This document shows positions 48,701 to 58,957 of a DNA stretch of 64,000 bases, piece by piece; positions within the stretch are counted from its first letter, which is position 1; each line of letters starts with the position of its first letter. The DNA comes from Undaria pinnatifida (lineage: Eukaryota > Sar > Phaeophyceae > Laminariales > Alariaceae), in the NCBI GenBank assembly GCA_012845835.1, contig JABAKD010000024.1:8211103-8275102 (forward strand). Direction: 5' to 3'. Below the pieces are notes generated by a model. The model made no database searches. It was not told the DNA's origin and was given only the letters and a program-made list of their open reading frames with translations. A program made the translations under genes and the position numbers.

Positions 48701-51700
48701 ACATCGCGACTTCAACATCTCAACACAAGTATCTCAAACACAACACCTCAACAAAAGCATCTAAGCATCAAAATCTCAACACAAACATGTGAACACAACC
48801 ATCTTAACATCAACAACATGCACTATAGCGGGCAACCGGCACTACCCAACCGCCCCAAAAGTGGTCCCTCTATAGCGCGGTGGCGGCTCTGGTAGCTGCG
48901 GAGGTGGGCGCAGTCATCGTGAAAAGTGGATCAGGCTACAGCAGCGGCGATGGCGGCGGAAATGATCGGCGCACAGAGCAAACGTGCCGAGGAAATGGTG
49001 GTGGGGGGGGCATGGACGCTACGTTTGCGTCAGCTCAGCCATGCCCGGTCCCGCGACGCGATGAGGGTGTGTGTGACGAGTCGGCCGTGGCCGTCCACTG
49101 TATTTCGATCAACAACAACGCAGTTTCATCTTGGTCCTCGTTAGGGAAATATGGCAGTACGATATTCTTCACATCGTGATACCGTCTCCCTCTGGCGACG
49201 AGGATGACTGTACGATGTTGTTGACCGGGACACGGTCGCCGGACACGGGCGACTCGACACATAACACCTTCATCGCGTCGCGGAACCGGATGAAGCTGAA
49301 CTGGCCCCGCGACGCGATCAGGGTGCGGTGTGACGAGCCCGGCGTGGCCAGCGGTCGTGTCTCGATCAATACCATCGTAATACCATCCTTTGTCGCCAGG
49401 GGGAGACGGTACTACGATGCTGATAGGGACACGGTGGTCGCTGACAACGGGCGACTCGTTACACCACAACCTGATCGCATCACAGGACCAGTTCCCACGA
49501 CGCGATCACGGTGCGGTGTGACGACTCTGCCGCGGTCGGCGATCGTATCCCGATCTCTAACATCGTAATACCATCTAAACTGGACACGGCGAAACCGTAC
49601 GCTTACGGAGCGACCTTGCCCCCCCCTCCTCGCTTTCCTCGGTACGTTTGCCCAGCGCGCCGATCATTTCCGCCACCTCCAATAACCCTAACGTAATCAA
49701 ATCGAACTATCTGATACCTCTTATTGCAATATTAGAAATCTACATACAACTGCTCTTGAGTTATCTGAGACCAGGAATAGTCTAGAACAAGTTACGGCAC
49801 TTACAAATCTACTACAACTCTTTACATGTACGGCCAGAAATAGCCTAACTAAGATATAAATATTACAAGTTTACGCATGCATACAGTAGAAATATTACCA
49901 GGACCTAGCTTTTATCGAATACCAACCGCCGCTGCTGTGGCCAGAGCCATTTATTTCCCGGATGACCACGCCCACCGCCGCGGTTACCAAATTCGCCCGT
50001 ATCCCTAAACCTCACCAGGTATATCCTATATCCTGAGCCTCCACAGGGATCTCAGGGCAATACCAAAACAGTGGCCCGATTGTGACTCCATTCTTTTTGA
50101 AAAGGAAGACTTCAAAAACTGCCCAAAACAGTACTTTAAACCCCAACCCTGATCCTAAATCTGTGCTTCGAAGTGTAACCCTAACTCCGCCTCTACCCAT
50201 TTATCTAGAGACTTTTGTACCGAAAAAAAAAGTATTTTCTTTTAAATTGGTCACCCACAATAAAATTTGTTCGATACAAAGCGATGTGTTGACCCTTTTA
50301 GCCCCGCAGTCCCGACATGGGGTAAAAACACTTGGGAGTTAGAATAGGAAAAAAAAAGGAGCAGGAAAAGGGTTAAAGGCTACTCACGGACAGAGTAGTA
50401 ACCTACTGGTACACCGTAGGTCCTTACCCTTTCGAAGATGAGGGAGAACATGAAAATCACCGCACTGTACGTCAGCCTCGCGTCGCTTGTCATGCTTGTT
50501 AACAAGAAGCTGATGAACCCGAACATCAGCAGGCCGATAGACGCATTCTGGCATTATAAGGGGCGGGGGGGGGGCATGTTTGTAACAGCGTCAGGCGGCA
50601 CTGACGGAGAAGACGTTATATTAACTCAGCAGAACCACCGTAAATGCAAGCAGAACACCACTATCAACACGACGACCACCAATACCAACACCAACACCAA
50701 CACCAACACCAACACCAACACCAACACCAACACCAACAACACCACCAACAGCAATAGCAACAACAACAACAACCACTACCTACCATCACCAACAGCACCA
50801 GCATCACCAGCATCAACAAAAACGCCATCACCACCACCACCACCACCACCACCACTACCACCAGCAACAACAGCAACAACAGCAACAACAATGACAACAA
50901 CACGATTCGTGACATTTGTATTGTTCTTTAGAAACGAACCTACCCTAATGTAAGAACGAATATGGCTCGTTGTCTCGACTGAACCTCCATACATAGGCCA
51001 GGCTTACCCTCGAAGTTAGGCCAAACTTAGCGGCTGCGAAGGCAGGAGCGTCTTCCATCTCCTCCACAGTAAGGCGTGGCGGCTTTTCCACCTGTGGCAT
51101 TTGCTTATCGGGTGGGTCTAATGCCCCGTACCTGAAACGGCAGGAATAAAAAAAGGGAGTTTCCATGTTGCGGTTCGTGTTTCTTCCACGGGTCGGTTCG
51201 ATAGGGTGGCATCCGCGTATCTGCCGGGTTTAACCCCCCGTACCTATACCGGCGGAAAGGTAGAAGACGCGGGCGAGGAAACAGGATAACAATCGTTGCA
51301 GAGGTTTCCATTGTTGCGGTGCGTTCTTCTCCCGGGGTCGACTCGGGTACGAAAAAAAAAAAGCTTTACAGGGGCTTCCAAAATTGTGGCTCGTTTTTCT
51401 CTCGTGATGGTTCGTTACTACAGCGTGGCATTTGCTGTCTGGCGGGTTTATCGCCCCGTACCTAATACAGAGGCGGAATGGAAAAGGTACAGCCAAAGGA
51501 ACGGAGACGTTACAGGGGTTTTCATTTGTTTTGTTGAGGTTCGTTTTTTCTCCCACGGGTCAGTTCGATGGCGGTCGGTACGGAGAAACAAACCTTACAA
51601 GGGTTTGTAGAGTGTATGTATGCACAGGGTAATTGGGTACCACGTGTGGTTGTGACTGGCGATACGGTAGTGGTCCTTCTATAGTGCCAATTGAGTAGTG

Positions 51701-54700
51701 CCGGTTGCCCGCTCTAGTGCCTGTGAAATCACTTGGCACTGATGGGAACAACCAGTAGTGGCGGTGTGCAGAGTAGTGCCGGTTGCCGCTATAGCACCGG
51801 TTTTTCCCTCTATAATGTACATACCGGCACTATAGAAGCACAATTACTTCACTCGGGTGTGTACCCTGGTACCCGCAAAATGTATACCTGGTACCGTACT
51901 AAAACCTAGACAAATTACAGGGGTTTCTATTGTTGAGGTTCGTTTTTTCTCCCACGGGTTGGTTCGATGGGGTTCGGTACGGAGAAAACATAAATAACAT
52001 GGGTTTCCATCGTTGCGGGTGGGTTCTTCTCCCACGGGTCGATTTTTTCAGTTGTGGCATCTGCTTATTAGGTGGGGTTAACGCCCCGTGCCTACGGCGG
52101 CGAATAGGGAAAAATACCCAGGTGAGGGAAGACGGTGTGGGAGTTTCCATTGTTGCGGTTCATTTTTCGCCCACGGGTCGGTTCGATGGGGTTCGGTACG
52201 GAGAAAACAAACATTGCAGGGGTTTCCAATTTTCGCGGTTCGGTTTTTCATCCTATAGATCGACGGAGTCGGTAAATCCAGAGAAAACAAACAGTACAGG
52301 GGTTCCCGTTGTCGCGGTTTGGTTTTTCTGCCACAGGTTGGTTCTTCCGCCGCTGCTATCTGGTCAGCGGGCCGGTTATAACTCTTTTAGCGCCGCACTC
52401 CCGACACAGGGACAAAACACTTGGAGTTAGACTAGGATCATTTTTGGAGATGGAAATGGGTCTTTGCCTCCAAAAACGTGGGTATAACTCTAAACAGGTT
52501 AACGCCTTTACAACTGGAAACAACGCCTTTACAACTGGAAACCCGTTTCGAGCGAAAACTACTGGAAATAGTGTAGGGAGGGGATTTCGGACTGGCTCTA
52601 TCTAACGGGGTTAAGCATAAGGTAAAAAAAACACAAAAAACAAAAAAATCTTGAACCCTTTTAGCACCGCACTCCCGCTGTGGGGACAAAACACTTGAAG
52701 TTAGACCAGGATCTTTTTAGGAGTTGGATATGGGTTAATACACCGTACATTCAGCAGAGGAATGTAAAAACGCGGGCGAGGGAAAAAGAGAACAAAAAAC
52801 AGGGATTTCGTTTGTTGCGGTTTGTTTTCCTCTCACGGGTTGGGTTGGGTTGGGTTGGGTTGGGTTGGGTTGGGTTGGGTTGGGTTTGCGCCGAACCAGC
52901 CAACCGCAGCAATTTTTAGATGACATGTTCGACAGCCGCACCCAACCGCATTGAAATGATGTACCAGGTACTGTCAAACTTCTGTAGATAAATAAACCAT
53001 GTCGAGCGAAAGAAAAAAAAAACTACCAGCAGTAGTAACTGCTCTAGTATAGGTTGGGCAGAACCAGCCAGCCGCAACAATTATGAGATGACATGGTGCG
53101 ACAGCCGCACTGAACCGAATTGAAACGCCGTACCAGGTACTGTCAAACTTCGGTAGATAAATAAACCTTGCCGACCAAAATTAAACCAACTACAGAAGTA
53201 CCTGCTCTAGTATCGCTTCTGCGGGATTTGCACAGAACAAGCCAACCGCAACAACTTGAGATGGCATGGTGCGACAGCCGCACCGAACCGCATTGAAACG
53301 CCGTACCAGGTACTGTCAAACTCCGGTAGATAAATAAACCTTGCCGACCAAAATAAATACACAACTATTACTGCTCTAGGTTCTGCGGCACCCCTCTTTA
53401 TCACCTTGAAAACAAACGCTACGTAACGACGAAGTGCCTCGGAAAAAGCGGAGATGGCTGATTCCTCACAGGCTTAACCGGGGGTAGCGGCGACCACACC
53501 ATGTCCAAGATACAGCAACACCCACCGTAAAATAAACAAACACGTTAACAAAGACTCGCCATAAATAAAACAATTAAAAATTTACCAAAAGTGGATACCA
53601 GGCCGTATCCCCTAGATCGTACCGCCTCGTTATCACTATACTATTTCAAGGCCATCCTTGCTCCTTGGGGGCACTCTGAGGTGTTCTCTCGTTGCTGACC
53701 CTCGCGCGTGCGATTACGCATATTACTCACCTGGGTGTGTCTCCACACCTCCATCTTAACGAAGGGATTTACCTGCTGCGGGACTACCGCCCCACATCAA
53801 AACAAGAACAAAAATACAACTACGAGACATTAATGAATACCAGGTACAATACAAAAAAAACTCGTGTTAACCGATAGGCTCTACGCACCTGGTGAACACC
53901 CCGTACCGACGGAGTGCCTCGTAAACAGCGGAAATGACCCATTCGCCAATTTCAGGCCGAACAGGGGCCGGCAACGACCACACCGTGTCCAAGATACCCA
54001 GCGCGAGAGTTGCGCCCATACCAGACTCCTCCTGACAGCGGTCCAGGAGTTCCGTCATGGATACGGCGTTCTTCTTGTCGTCAGCCGGACTCAGGATGAT
54101 GTCGACGGCAGGACCCAGTCGGGATTGCAGCCCCTACAGAGCAGTAACGTGAAAAACATAGAAAGCGGGGGTTGTAGCGGCTTGCTTTGTTGAATAAGCA
54201 ATTGAGTGATTGAGTGCTTGATCGAGTTGGGAGTTGCTTGATTATAAGGCGCCGACTAGTCATTGGTTGGCTTTACCTTTATAATAATCGTCTTTTGAGT
54301 GATTGAAAAATTGAATGATAGAGCGAGTGGTAGGGCTGACTATAATAGAAAGCATGGAGTAGTCGTTAGTTGGCTGTTAAGTGATATGAGTTGATTTTTG
54401 AGTGAGTGATTGAGTAATTGGGTGATAAAGTGATTCATTGGGCTGTCAGTTGGCTGACTAAACTAGTAGTAACTCGCCGACTGTTAATAGTTATTTACTT
54501 GTTTTATTGTCGTCTGACGGGCTCAGGAAAATAATGTCGAGGGCAGGACCCAATCGAGATTGTAGTCCCTGCCGAGATTACAACATGATAAAGTCGTGCA
54601 GATGGAGATTGTGGGGGCTCCCTTTGTTGACTGAGTGATTGAGCAACATCGATAGAGCTATTTCGTTGGCTACATTATCGATAGGACTGCGCAGGGAGTA

Positions 54701-57700
54701 ACTAGTTGGGTGGCGAAGTAAGTCAACCAACTCACGTAGGCTTTTCCCAATATAAAACACAACGCAAACGAACCAGTCGGATACAAAACCGCAGCGCTCC
54801 GCATACTGACGTAAGCAACTACCAACGAATCATCCCTAACCAACTAATGATTAGTTGGCAACTTATTATTAGCATAGTCAGTCCACTCAATAGACCTAGT
54901 AATTGGGGCTGTGTTTGGGCGGGAAGAACACGAAAGGGGTCGCCATAATGCGCTGTCAACAGTCAGCGTTGTGCTGAAATATAAGTCCACCATTCTCCCC
55001 ATGCCTCCCTCCCTCCCCTTCCGCCTCTCGCTCCTCCCTCCAGCAGGTGTCACTTTTCGTTCTGTGAACATTCAACTTTGCGCTAAAAGACAGGTCCTCT
55101 CTCCTCCTACCCCCTCGCCCTCCTCCTTCTCTTCCTCCTCCTCCTTCCTCTCCTCCTCTTCGCTCGGCTCGCTCGCTCGCTATTATAGGAAGTCGCGCTG
55201 ATGAGCATTTGTAACCGCTGTCGTCAACTACTACTGAGTGCGCCCGTGGAAAGCACAGCAGAAAAAGGGGGTATTGCGTCGGACGGCTCCGTTCTCTGGC
55301 TTCACTCAGCTCAGAACGGGTCCCTGTACTTTATTTAGGTGGCCGCGTAGTTAAGGTGGCAGCGTAAACTAGCAACAACAACAACAACAACAACAATAAA
55401 ACCAACACCAATGACGACACCAACACCAAAACCACCAGCACCAACACCAATAAGAACAACAACAACGACACAAACCCCAACACCAACCCTAGCTCCAACA
55501 CCAATGCTACGAACATAATCCGCAACACCAACATGAAACAACAACAACAACAGCAACAACACCAACGACACCGACATCAACACAATTACCAACACCAACA
55601 CCGACATCAACACCAACACCAACACTAACACCAACAAACATCAACGCCAAGAACAATAGCAACCACAACAGTGTCCCATCCCCAAAGCAGGGGAGACGTC
55701 ATCGGAGAGAAAAAACGATCAACACAGCTCGTACCCAATATTAATATTACTAATCTATGCAAAGCCGATAAGGAAAACTAAAAGATGCGATAAAGTGTGG
55801 TGGATGACGTCACAACTTTATACCTGGTATCTGAAGTCCATCATTTTATCGGAAATACCAGGTACTGTTAATAGTTTCCAAATTATTATAACAACGTCAG
55901 CCGTGAGTTCGTCACATTTAGGATCGATACTCATCTTTGCAAGCTGCATGATACACCGGCCGCCCGCCTTTGGTAAGTTGTCATAATCCATCATTGTTAA
56001 AGGCAATACGAATTACTACAAACCCAATCATTAGTAATAATATTTTTTTCGCCGATTTATTTCCGGACAAAGCTCATGCTTGTCGTTGTGTGTTAATCAC
56101 GATTATTATTTTTTAATTCTTCTTTCTCTTTCTCCCTCCCTAGAAGCAACTCAGATCCGGGGTCACTAAGCAGGCTCTTCTCTCTCGTCCCCTGGTACGA
56201 CATAAAACTTTTGACTCATCATCGCCAAAACTTACTAAAAACGGGCGACCGGTGCAATTACGCAGCTTGCAAAGATGAGTATCGGCCTTAAATTTGTCGA
56301 ACTCACATCGAACTCACAGCCGACGTTCTCAGAATCTAAAGCACCTGGTCCGCGGGGGCAAAACAGGTTCCAACCACGCCGGGGTGGAAAAAAACTCAGC
56401 AAAAATCCCCTTTACAGTGGTGTACCCAGTTTAAGACCACCCCGTGACAAGTCAATTCAGGTGGTCTTATCTCTACTGTGGTCTTATATTTTATTACTGC
56501 GAAAATCATTCCACACTAGTTCCACGTAGGTTTTTCTTCGTGGTGAGACGATTTACCTGGTCTTATCTCTACCATGATCTTAAATCGGTTGGTCGTAAAA
56601 TGGGTACAGTACACCACTGTATAATACCTTGGCTTGCATCGTCGCATGCTCCCGTCTTTCTCTTGGCGAGCGCTGTCCAGCAACAACCTTGTCCGGTTTG
56701 TAGTATCGTCCCACCTCCTCCGTTGCCCACTTAAGTGCCAACACCACCAGCTGCCGATATAAAGGGCTTGCCTTTCCATTTCCAGCCAGCGCGAGCTTTA
56801 CAGCAGCAGTCGCAGCACTAGTCACAGTCTGTGTTACCTGGTATACATTATTCGGAAAGGATGGAGGGGGTGGGGGGGATAAGGGAGGAGGGGTGTAGGG
56901 GGGGTGTAGGCGGGGAGCAGTTGGGTTGGAGGCTGCAAAAGAGGCGTGTTTCATATTTGATGCTTAAATACTGGTAAAGGGCGCGTTCAAGTCTGCTGCC
57001 GTGCATTCTTTCGTTTTGTCAATCGCAACCTAATCACTCGGTTTGAATGTTGAAACGGCTGGTGGTGTGTCGTGTAGTTGTGTAGTTGAGCTCGGCGGTA
57101 GAGCTACGTTTAACGCCTTCACAACTGGAAACCCGTTTTGGGTGAAAAATTACATGGAATTAGTATAGGGGGGGTTCGGGGGCTCTCGAGGGGTGAATAC
57201 AAGCATCAATTGGCGACCAGGTATAATATGTATGGACATTACTGCTATATTTAAAACTTGTGTGTACGAAGGCGAACTTGAGCATTTGGCTTGGCAGGCA
57301 AAATTGAACAAGGCAACATTTACGCAGAAAGCATTCGTGTGTACGGATATGAGCACGAGTACGAATACCGACTACTGGTACTAAGACAGAAATAATGCGA
57401 TAACGTTGTGCAAGCACCAGGTACCAGGTACCGGTATGTGCCTACCTGCCAAGGCACGTGCCTCTTACAAAAACATACTACAATACGTCGTGGTGCCGTA
57501 CGACTCGAGAAAATCCATCGCCCGTCGCGTTTTAGAGAACGAAATCATTTAGACCATAAGATTACAGACCTAAACACAGCAGAAGCAGTGCATGCGCGAT
57601 GTGGAAATAACACGCGCAACTGATTCATCACGTATGACGCAGCCCGCAAATCTTAGCACCAGGTACAGACTGCTGTCGTAGCACCAGGGTACCATACCTG

Positions 57701-58957
57701 GTACATATAATACTAGTAATAGCTTTCATGATGTACCGTTTTTCAACTTCGATAAAGACACACGAAAGTGGAATAACTCCTCCTCCCTCTGCTGCTACTG
57801 CTTGTACACCATTGTACACCACATCACCTCGGTTGGGCGGAAGGAGTTTTCCATGACCACGCGAGGCCTGGTGCGCTGCCGGTTATTAACCGCGTTGTTG
57901 TTGGCGAGCCGGTTAGTGGCGCCGACTTGAGCCATGGGGCACCGGACGCTTGGAGACGTGAACGCGTGCCCCTCATCTGCATAGCATACGAGTACCAGAG
58001 CATTGCATCGATACCTTTTGGATCCATGTATGCGACCAAAAGAGTGATCATAGCTGTCCGATGTCCTATCGAGCGTCCACGAAGAGGGTGCAGCAGTATA
58101 AGTATACAAGTACCGCCCTGCTGCCTGCACACGTGTGGTACGACTCCTTACTTGCCAGGTACCCGGTACGTTGCAGCTCGGAGACACGCCCTACTTGGCG
58201 TCAACAGCAGCAGCCACAGGACCAGCAGCAACAGCAGCAGCAGCAAACACGAATATATCGACATATTACGGAGTCGTCTCGCTACTCCTTACAACTGCTG
58301 CTGTATGTAGAGCACGCATGTTATTCTCGTATTGCGCACGTGCCGAAGGCCTAAAGGCCACGTTGCCTCAGCCGCTCGAAGAAACAGCTCAATCCCGCGC
58401 TGCAACTCTGTTACCAGGGCATCCCACTCTGTACGAGTAGCATTTTTCGCTCATGGAACATGAAAAACAACTGGATCTGACTGTACCCTGAACCCACAAG
58501 CAACTGACACCAGTAGACTAGTCTACATATCTACCAGTTCGTACGAACAAGAGAAAACTATTTCAAATTCCTCAGGGCTCTGGAGCTACATAGTGCCCCG
58601 CGTTTTGCTACAGACCCCCCCTTCCACCCCCCATCCACCCCCCCCAACCCCCTCAAACGCACGTATGGTATACGTACTCCTGGGTGGGTATACTCCTGGG
58701 TCCGCAGGCCTATACTCCGGGGCAAGGGTATAGAGCTTAGAGAGCAATAGAGCTATGCAGCTCTGATCAACACTTCGTATAGGAACAAGCAGAGCAAAGC
58801 AAAAGCAGGAGGGCAAAACAGCACAGCACAACAACCTCTCCCCTTGCTAACCCACAGCATTGGCGCAAACCCACAAACAGTTCTCACGCTTCTGGAGACC
58901 AGCGCCAATGGAAGCCACAAGCCCGAGGGTAGTCCATGGCCGCATGGCGAGCGGCAT
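45523..58957 (-). CDS. Membrane-anchored HEAGH zinc-peptidase-like protein (M41 type, no AAA domain), nine exons
   Basis: Joined exons: 58957-58888, 58428-58340, 56837-56628, 54133-53889, 51131-51008, 50547-50428, 47780-47642, 47206-46815, 45780-45523 = 1,647 nt, 548 aa plus stop; every phase agrees. Residues 24-205 are helical and unrecognised. Two hydrophobic segments lie at about 250-266 and 272-284. HEAGH (312-316) followed by VTVAYLAGCPI is the zinc-binding signature of FtsH-like M41 peptidases, and GGQADL (464-469) could supply the third metal ligand, as the Asp after the second helix does in FtsH. There is no AAA ATPase domain. Plant plastid proteins of the At5g27290/At2g21960 kind share HEA(A/G)H plus a helical tail; I compare from memory. 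Role unknown: membrane proteolysis or a scaffold. The start (58,957) is the weakest point; an upstream exon is possible. Confidence 0.85.
45781..46814. repeat. Intron 8: CACATCAGACGCGTCAGT minisatellite
   Basis: About 45,960-46,760 is an array of TCA(G/A)(T/A)CACATCAGACGCGTCA units of 9-10 bp multiples. The remainder near the acceptor is a partial GCTTGTCCAGAAG repeat copy (45,835-45,945). In sense orientation the array reads TGACTGATGTGACTGACG. Confidence 0.92.
46815..47206 (-). CDS. Peptidase-like gene, exon 8
   Basis: 392 nt. Begins GGVASLRHGDELGC; the middle of about 70 residues is polar and low in hydrophobics (RTTLPDDDNNKAILRPGDQK, SPEQRQSAELELSYRYAAQQ), unlike the compact linker of related proteins. 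It ends YALSAMGGVVGETLVNGFGL, the helix that packs on the zinc site. Acceptor CAACAG, donor GTAAGT. There are no stops, so it is read as coding. Confidence 0.88.
47207..47641. repeat. Intron 7 (435 nt), with TGAG tetramer run at the acceptor
   Basis: 47,211-47,285 has GGATGGATGAACGAATTAAT and then (GTGA)n starting at the acceptor of exon 8. The rest is unremarkable. Confidence 0.85.
47642..47780 (-). CDS. Peptidase-like gene, exon 7 (HEAGH)
   Basis: 139 nt: EILHGALFNALIQLLQPALT, ELTSVHEAGHVTVAYLAG, CPISTYTL plus one base; acceptor TTGCAG, donor GTAAGC. HEAGH has both His and the catalytic-type Glu. Confidence 0.95.
47781..48065 (-). repeat. Two decayed copies of the exon 7 acceptor junction
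   Basis: Plus strand CATTGAACAACGCTCCATGC...GATCTCCTGCAAGACG (exon 7 edge) recurs as CACTGATTAACGTTCTCTGC...GACTTCCTGAAGGACG (47,862-47,900) and CATTTGACAGCGCTCGATGG...GACCTCGTGAAGGACG (47,984-48,028). Period near 115 bp, same orientation, including intron sequence. Confidence 0.85.
48080..48820. repeat. CAACATCTCAACATCAACAT minisatellite
   Basis: About 740 bp of 6- to 18-bp units (ACATCTC, AACATCA) in intron 6, next to the junction copies. In sense: GATGTTGAGATGTTGATG. Confidence 0.95.
48821..50427. other. Rest of peptidase intron 6
   Basis: 48,820-48,890 has a fragment of the CTATAGTGC element. 48,895-49,570 is GC-rich, with a diverged unit (CGCGACGCGAT..GGTG(T/C)G(T/A)GTGACGAG, CGATCAACA, ATCGTAATACCATC) repeated at about 49,050, 49,310 and 49,500. 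50,285-50,370 is a CCGCA(G/C)TCCCGACA dispersed repeat. No exon. Confidence 0.6.
50428..50547 (-). CDS. Peptidase-like gene, exon 6 (membrane segments)
   Basis: 120 nt, 40 codons, phase 0: NASIGLLMFGFISFLLTSMT, SDARLTYSAVIFMFSLIFER; acceptor TGCCAG, donor GTAAGG. Two hydrophobic stretches separated by a short polar turn suggest a helical hairpin or one helix plus a re-entrant segment just before the catalytic domain. Confidence 0.9.
50660..50900. repeat. AACACC / ACC / AAC array near the exon 6 acceptor
   Basis: CAACACCAACACCAACACC, then CAACAACAAC and CACCACCACC runs in intron 5 (460 nt), 110 bp from the acceptor. Thr/Asn frames are artefacts. Confidence 0.95.
51008..51131 (-). CDS. Peptidase-like gene, exon 5
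   Basis: 124 nt: one base completes Arg, then YGALDPPDKQMPQVEKPPRL, TVEEMEDAPAFAAAKFGLTS, R; acceptor TTTCAG, donor GTAAGC. This is the functional member of a set of at least five junction copies. Confidence 0.88.
51132..52900. repeat. Amplified exon 5 junction array in intron 4
   Basis: The exon 5 acceptor edge (GTGGCATTTGCTTATCGGGT, GCCCCGTACCTG) recurs near 51,205-51,250, 51,425-51,475, 52,040-52,105 and, more decayed, 52,340-52,375 and 52,735-52,775. Between them are about ten copies of GGGTTTCCATTGTTGCGG, TTTTTCTCCCACGGGT and CGGTTCGATGG. A GGGTT pentamer run lies at 52,840-52,888. A CTATAGTGC MITE sits at 51,667-51,840 and a CCGCACTCCCGACAC repeat at 52,380-52,440. Confidence 0.85.
51667..51840. 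mobile_element. Short inverted-repeat element (CTATAGTGC family), best copy
   Basis: TTCTATAGTGCC at the left and GGCACTATAGAA at the right form 12-bp perfect terminal inverted repeats around 174 bp of non-coding DNA. It is inserted in the exon-junction array, so it is younger than that array. Confidence 0.85.
52890..53395. repeat. Three tandem units of about 165 bp
   Basis: Units begin near 52,890, 53,052 and 53,218 and share ACCAGCCAACCGCA, GATGACATG(G/T)T, GTACCAGGTACTGTCAAACT and GATAAATAAACC. Confidence 0.92.
53424..53515 (-). pseudogene. Decayed copy of the 3' part of peptidase exon 4
   Basis: GACGAAGTGCCTCGGAAAAA to CACACCATGTCCAAGATAC (plus strand) parallels 53,908-53,999, with substitutions and small indels. 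On the donor side of the real exon, within intron 4. Confidence 0.8.
53889..54133 (-). CDS. Peptidase-like gene, exon 4
   Basis: 245 nt: GLQSRLGPAVDIILSPADDK, MTELLDRCQEESGMGATLAL, ILDTVWSLPAPVRPEIGEWV, ISAVYEALRRYGVFT plus AG; donor GTGCGT, acceptor CTGTAG. Helical. Partial copies flank it on both sides. Confidence 0.88.
54134..54504. repeat. TTGAGTGA-rich minisatellite at the exon 4 acceptor side
   Basis: Clusters of GATTGAGTG, GTGATTGAG and TTGGCTG at 54,195-54,230, 54,295-54,330 and 54,385-54,440 in intron 3. Confidence 0.75.
54505..54575 (-). pseudogene. Copy of the 5' part of peptidase exon 4 with intact acceptor
   Basis: Minus strand: GGCAG then GLQSRLGPALDIIFLSPSDD, matching the exon 4 start with one inserted codon, then diverging. 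About 440 bp upstream of the real exon. Adjacent intron sequence (TTTGTTGA..GAGTGATTGAG) is copied too, so the duplicated unit spans the junction. Confidence 0.85.
54576..55330. other. Part of peptidase intron 3
   Basis: Further GATTGAG motifs near 54,630, then C/T-rich sequence (55,090-55,175). A frame at 54,911-55,201 is low-complexity Ser/Pro. No exon recognised. Confidence 0.45.
55370..55660. repeat. AAC / CAACACCAA array in intron 3
   Basis: CAACAACAACAACAACAA then ACCAACACCAA units over about 280 bp. Leu/Val frames on the minus strand are artefacts. Confidence 0.95.
55890..56325. mobile_element. Inverted-repeat element built on the ATGAGTATCGA box
   Basis: Left end AACGTCAGCCGTGAGTTCG...GATACTCATCTTTGCAAGCTG, then ACACCGGCCGCCCG; right end CGGGCGACCGG, GCAGCTTGCAAAGATGAGTA...CTCACAGCCGACGTT. 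Terminal inverted repeats of about 70-80 bp around a 280-bp middle with no coding domain. This copy shows that the box is the terminus of a short DNA element. Confidence 0.8.
56628..56837 (-). CDS. Peptidase-like gene, exon 3
   Basis: 210 nt, 70 codons, phase 0: VTQTVTSAATAAVKLALA, SPLYRQLVVLALKWATEEVG, RSPRERREHATMQAK. The acceptor is TACCAG, with a second CAG nine bases in (in-frame alternative of three residues). The donor GTATTA is weak. A G-rich (pyrimidine-rich in sense) tract lies 25-95 bp upstream. Confidence 0.8.
56838..58339 (-). other. Peptidase intron 2
   Basis: Begins at the acceptor with a G-rich (sense C/T-rich) tract, 56,860-56,935. 57,110-57,195 is an ACAACTGGAAACCCG dispersed repeat. 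57,795-58,190 has minus-strand open frames without a domain. 58,200-58,245 is CAGCAG-rich. Confidence 0.5.
58340..58428 (-). CDS. Peptidase-like gene, exon 2
   Basis: Eighty-nine nt, acceptor GTACAG, donor GTGCGC: WDALVTELQRGIELFLRAAE and ATWPLGLRH, an amphipathic helix. Phases match both neighbours. No domain recognised. Confidence 0.7.
58888..58957 (-). CDS. Peptidase-like gene, putative exon 1
   Basis: MPLAMRPWTTLGLVASIGAG then LQK and one base, before a GTGAGA donor. Chosen because it has an ATG, a moderately hydrophobic start and exactly the phase exon 2 needs. The frame is open upstream to 59,044 without another ATG, so it could instead be an internal exon. Confidence 0.55.

Noticed and set aside
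57880-57930. Plus-strand signal-peptide-like frame (MTTRGLVRCRLLTALLLASR)
   Set aside because: Very short, stops at once, lies inside a minus-strand intron, and has no following exon that I can see.
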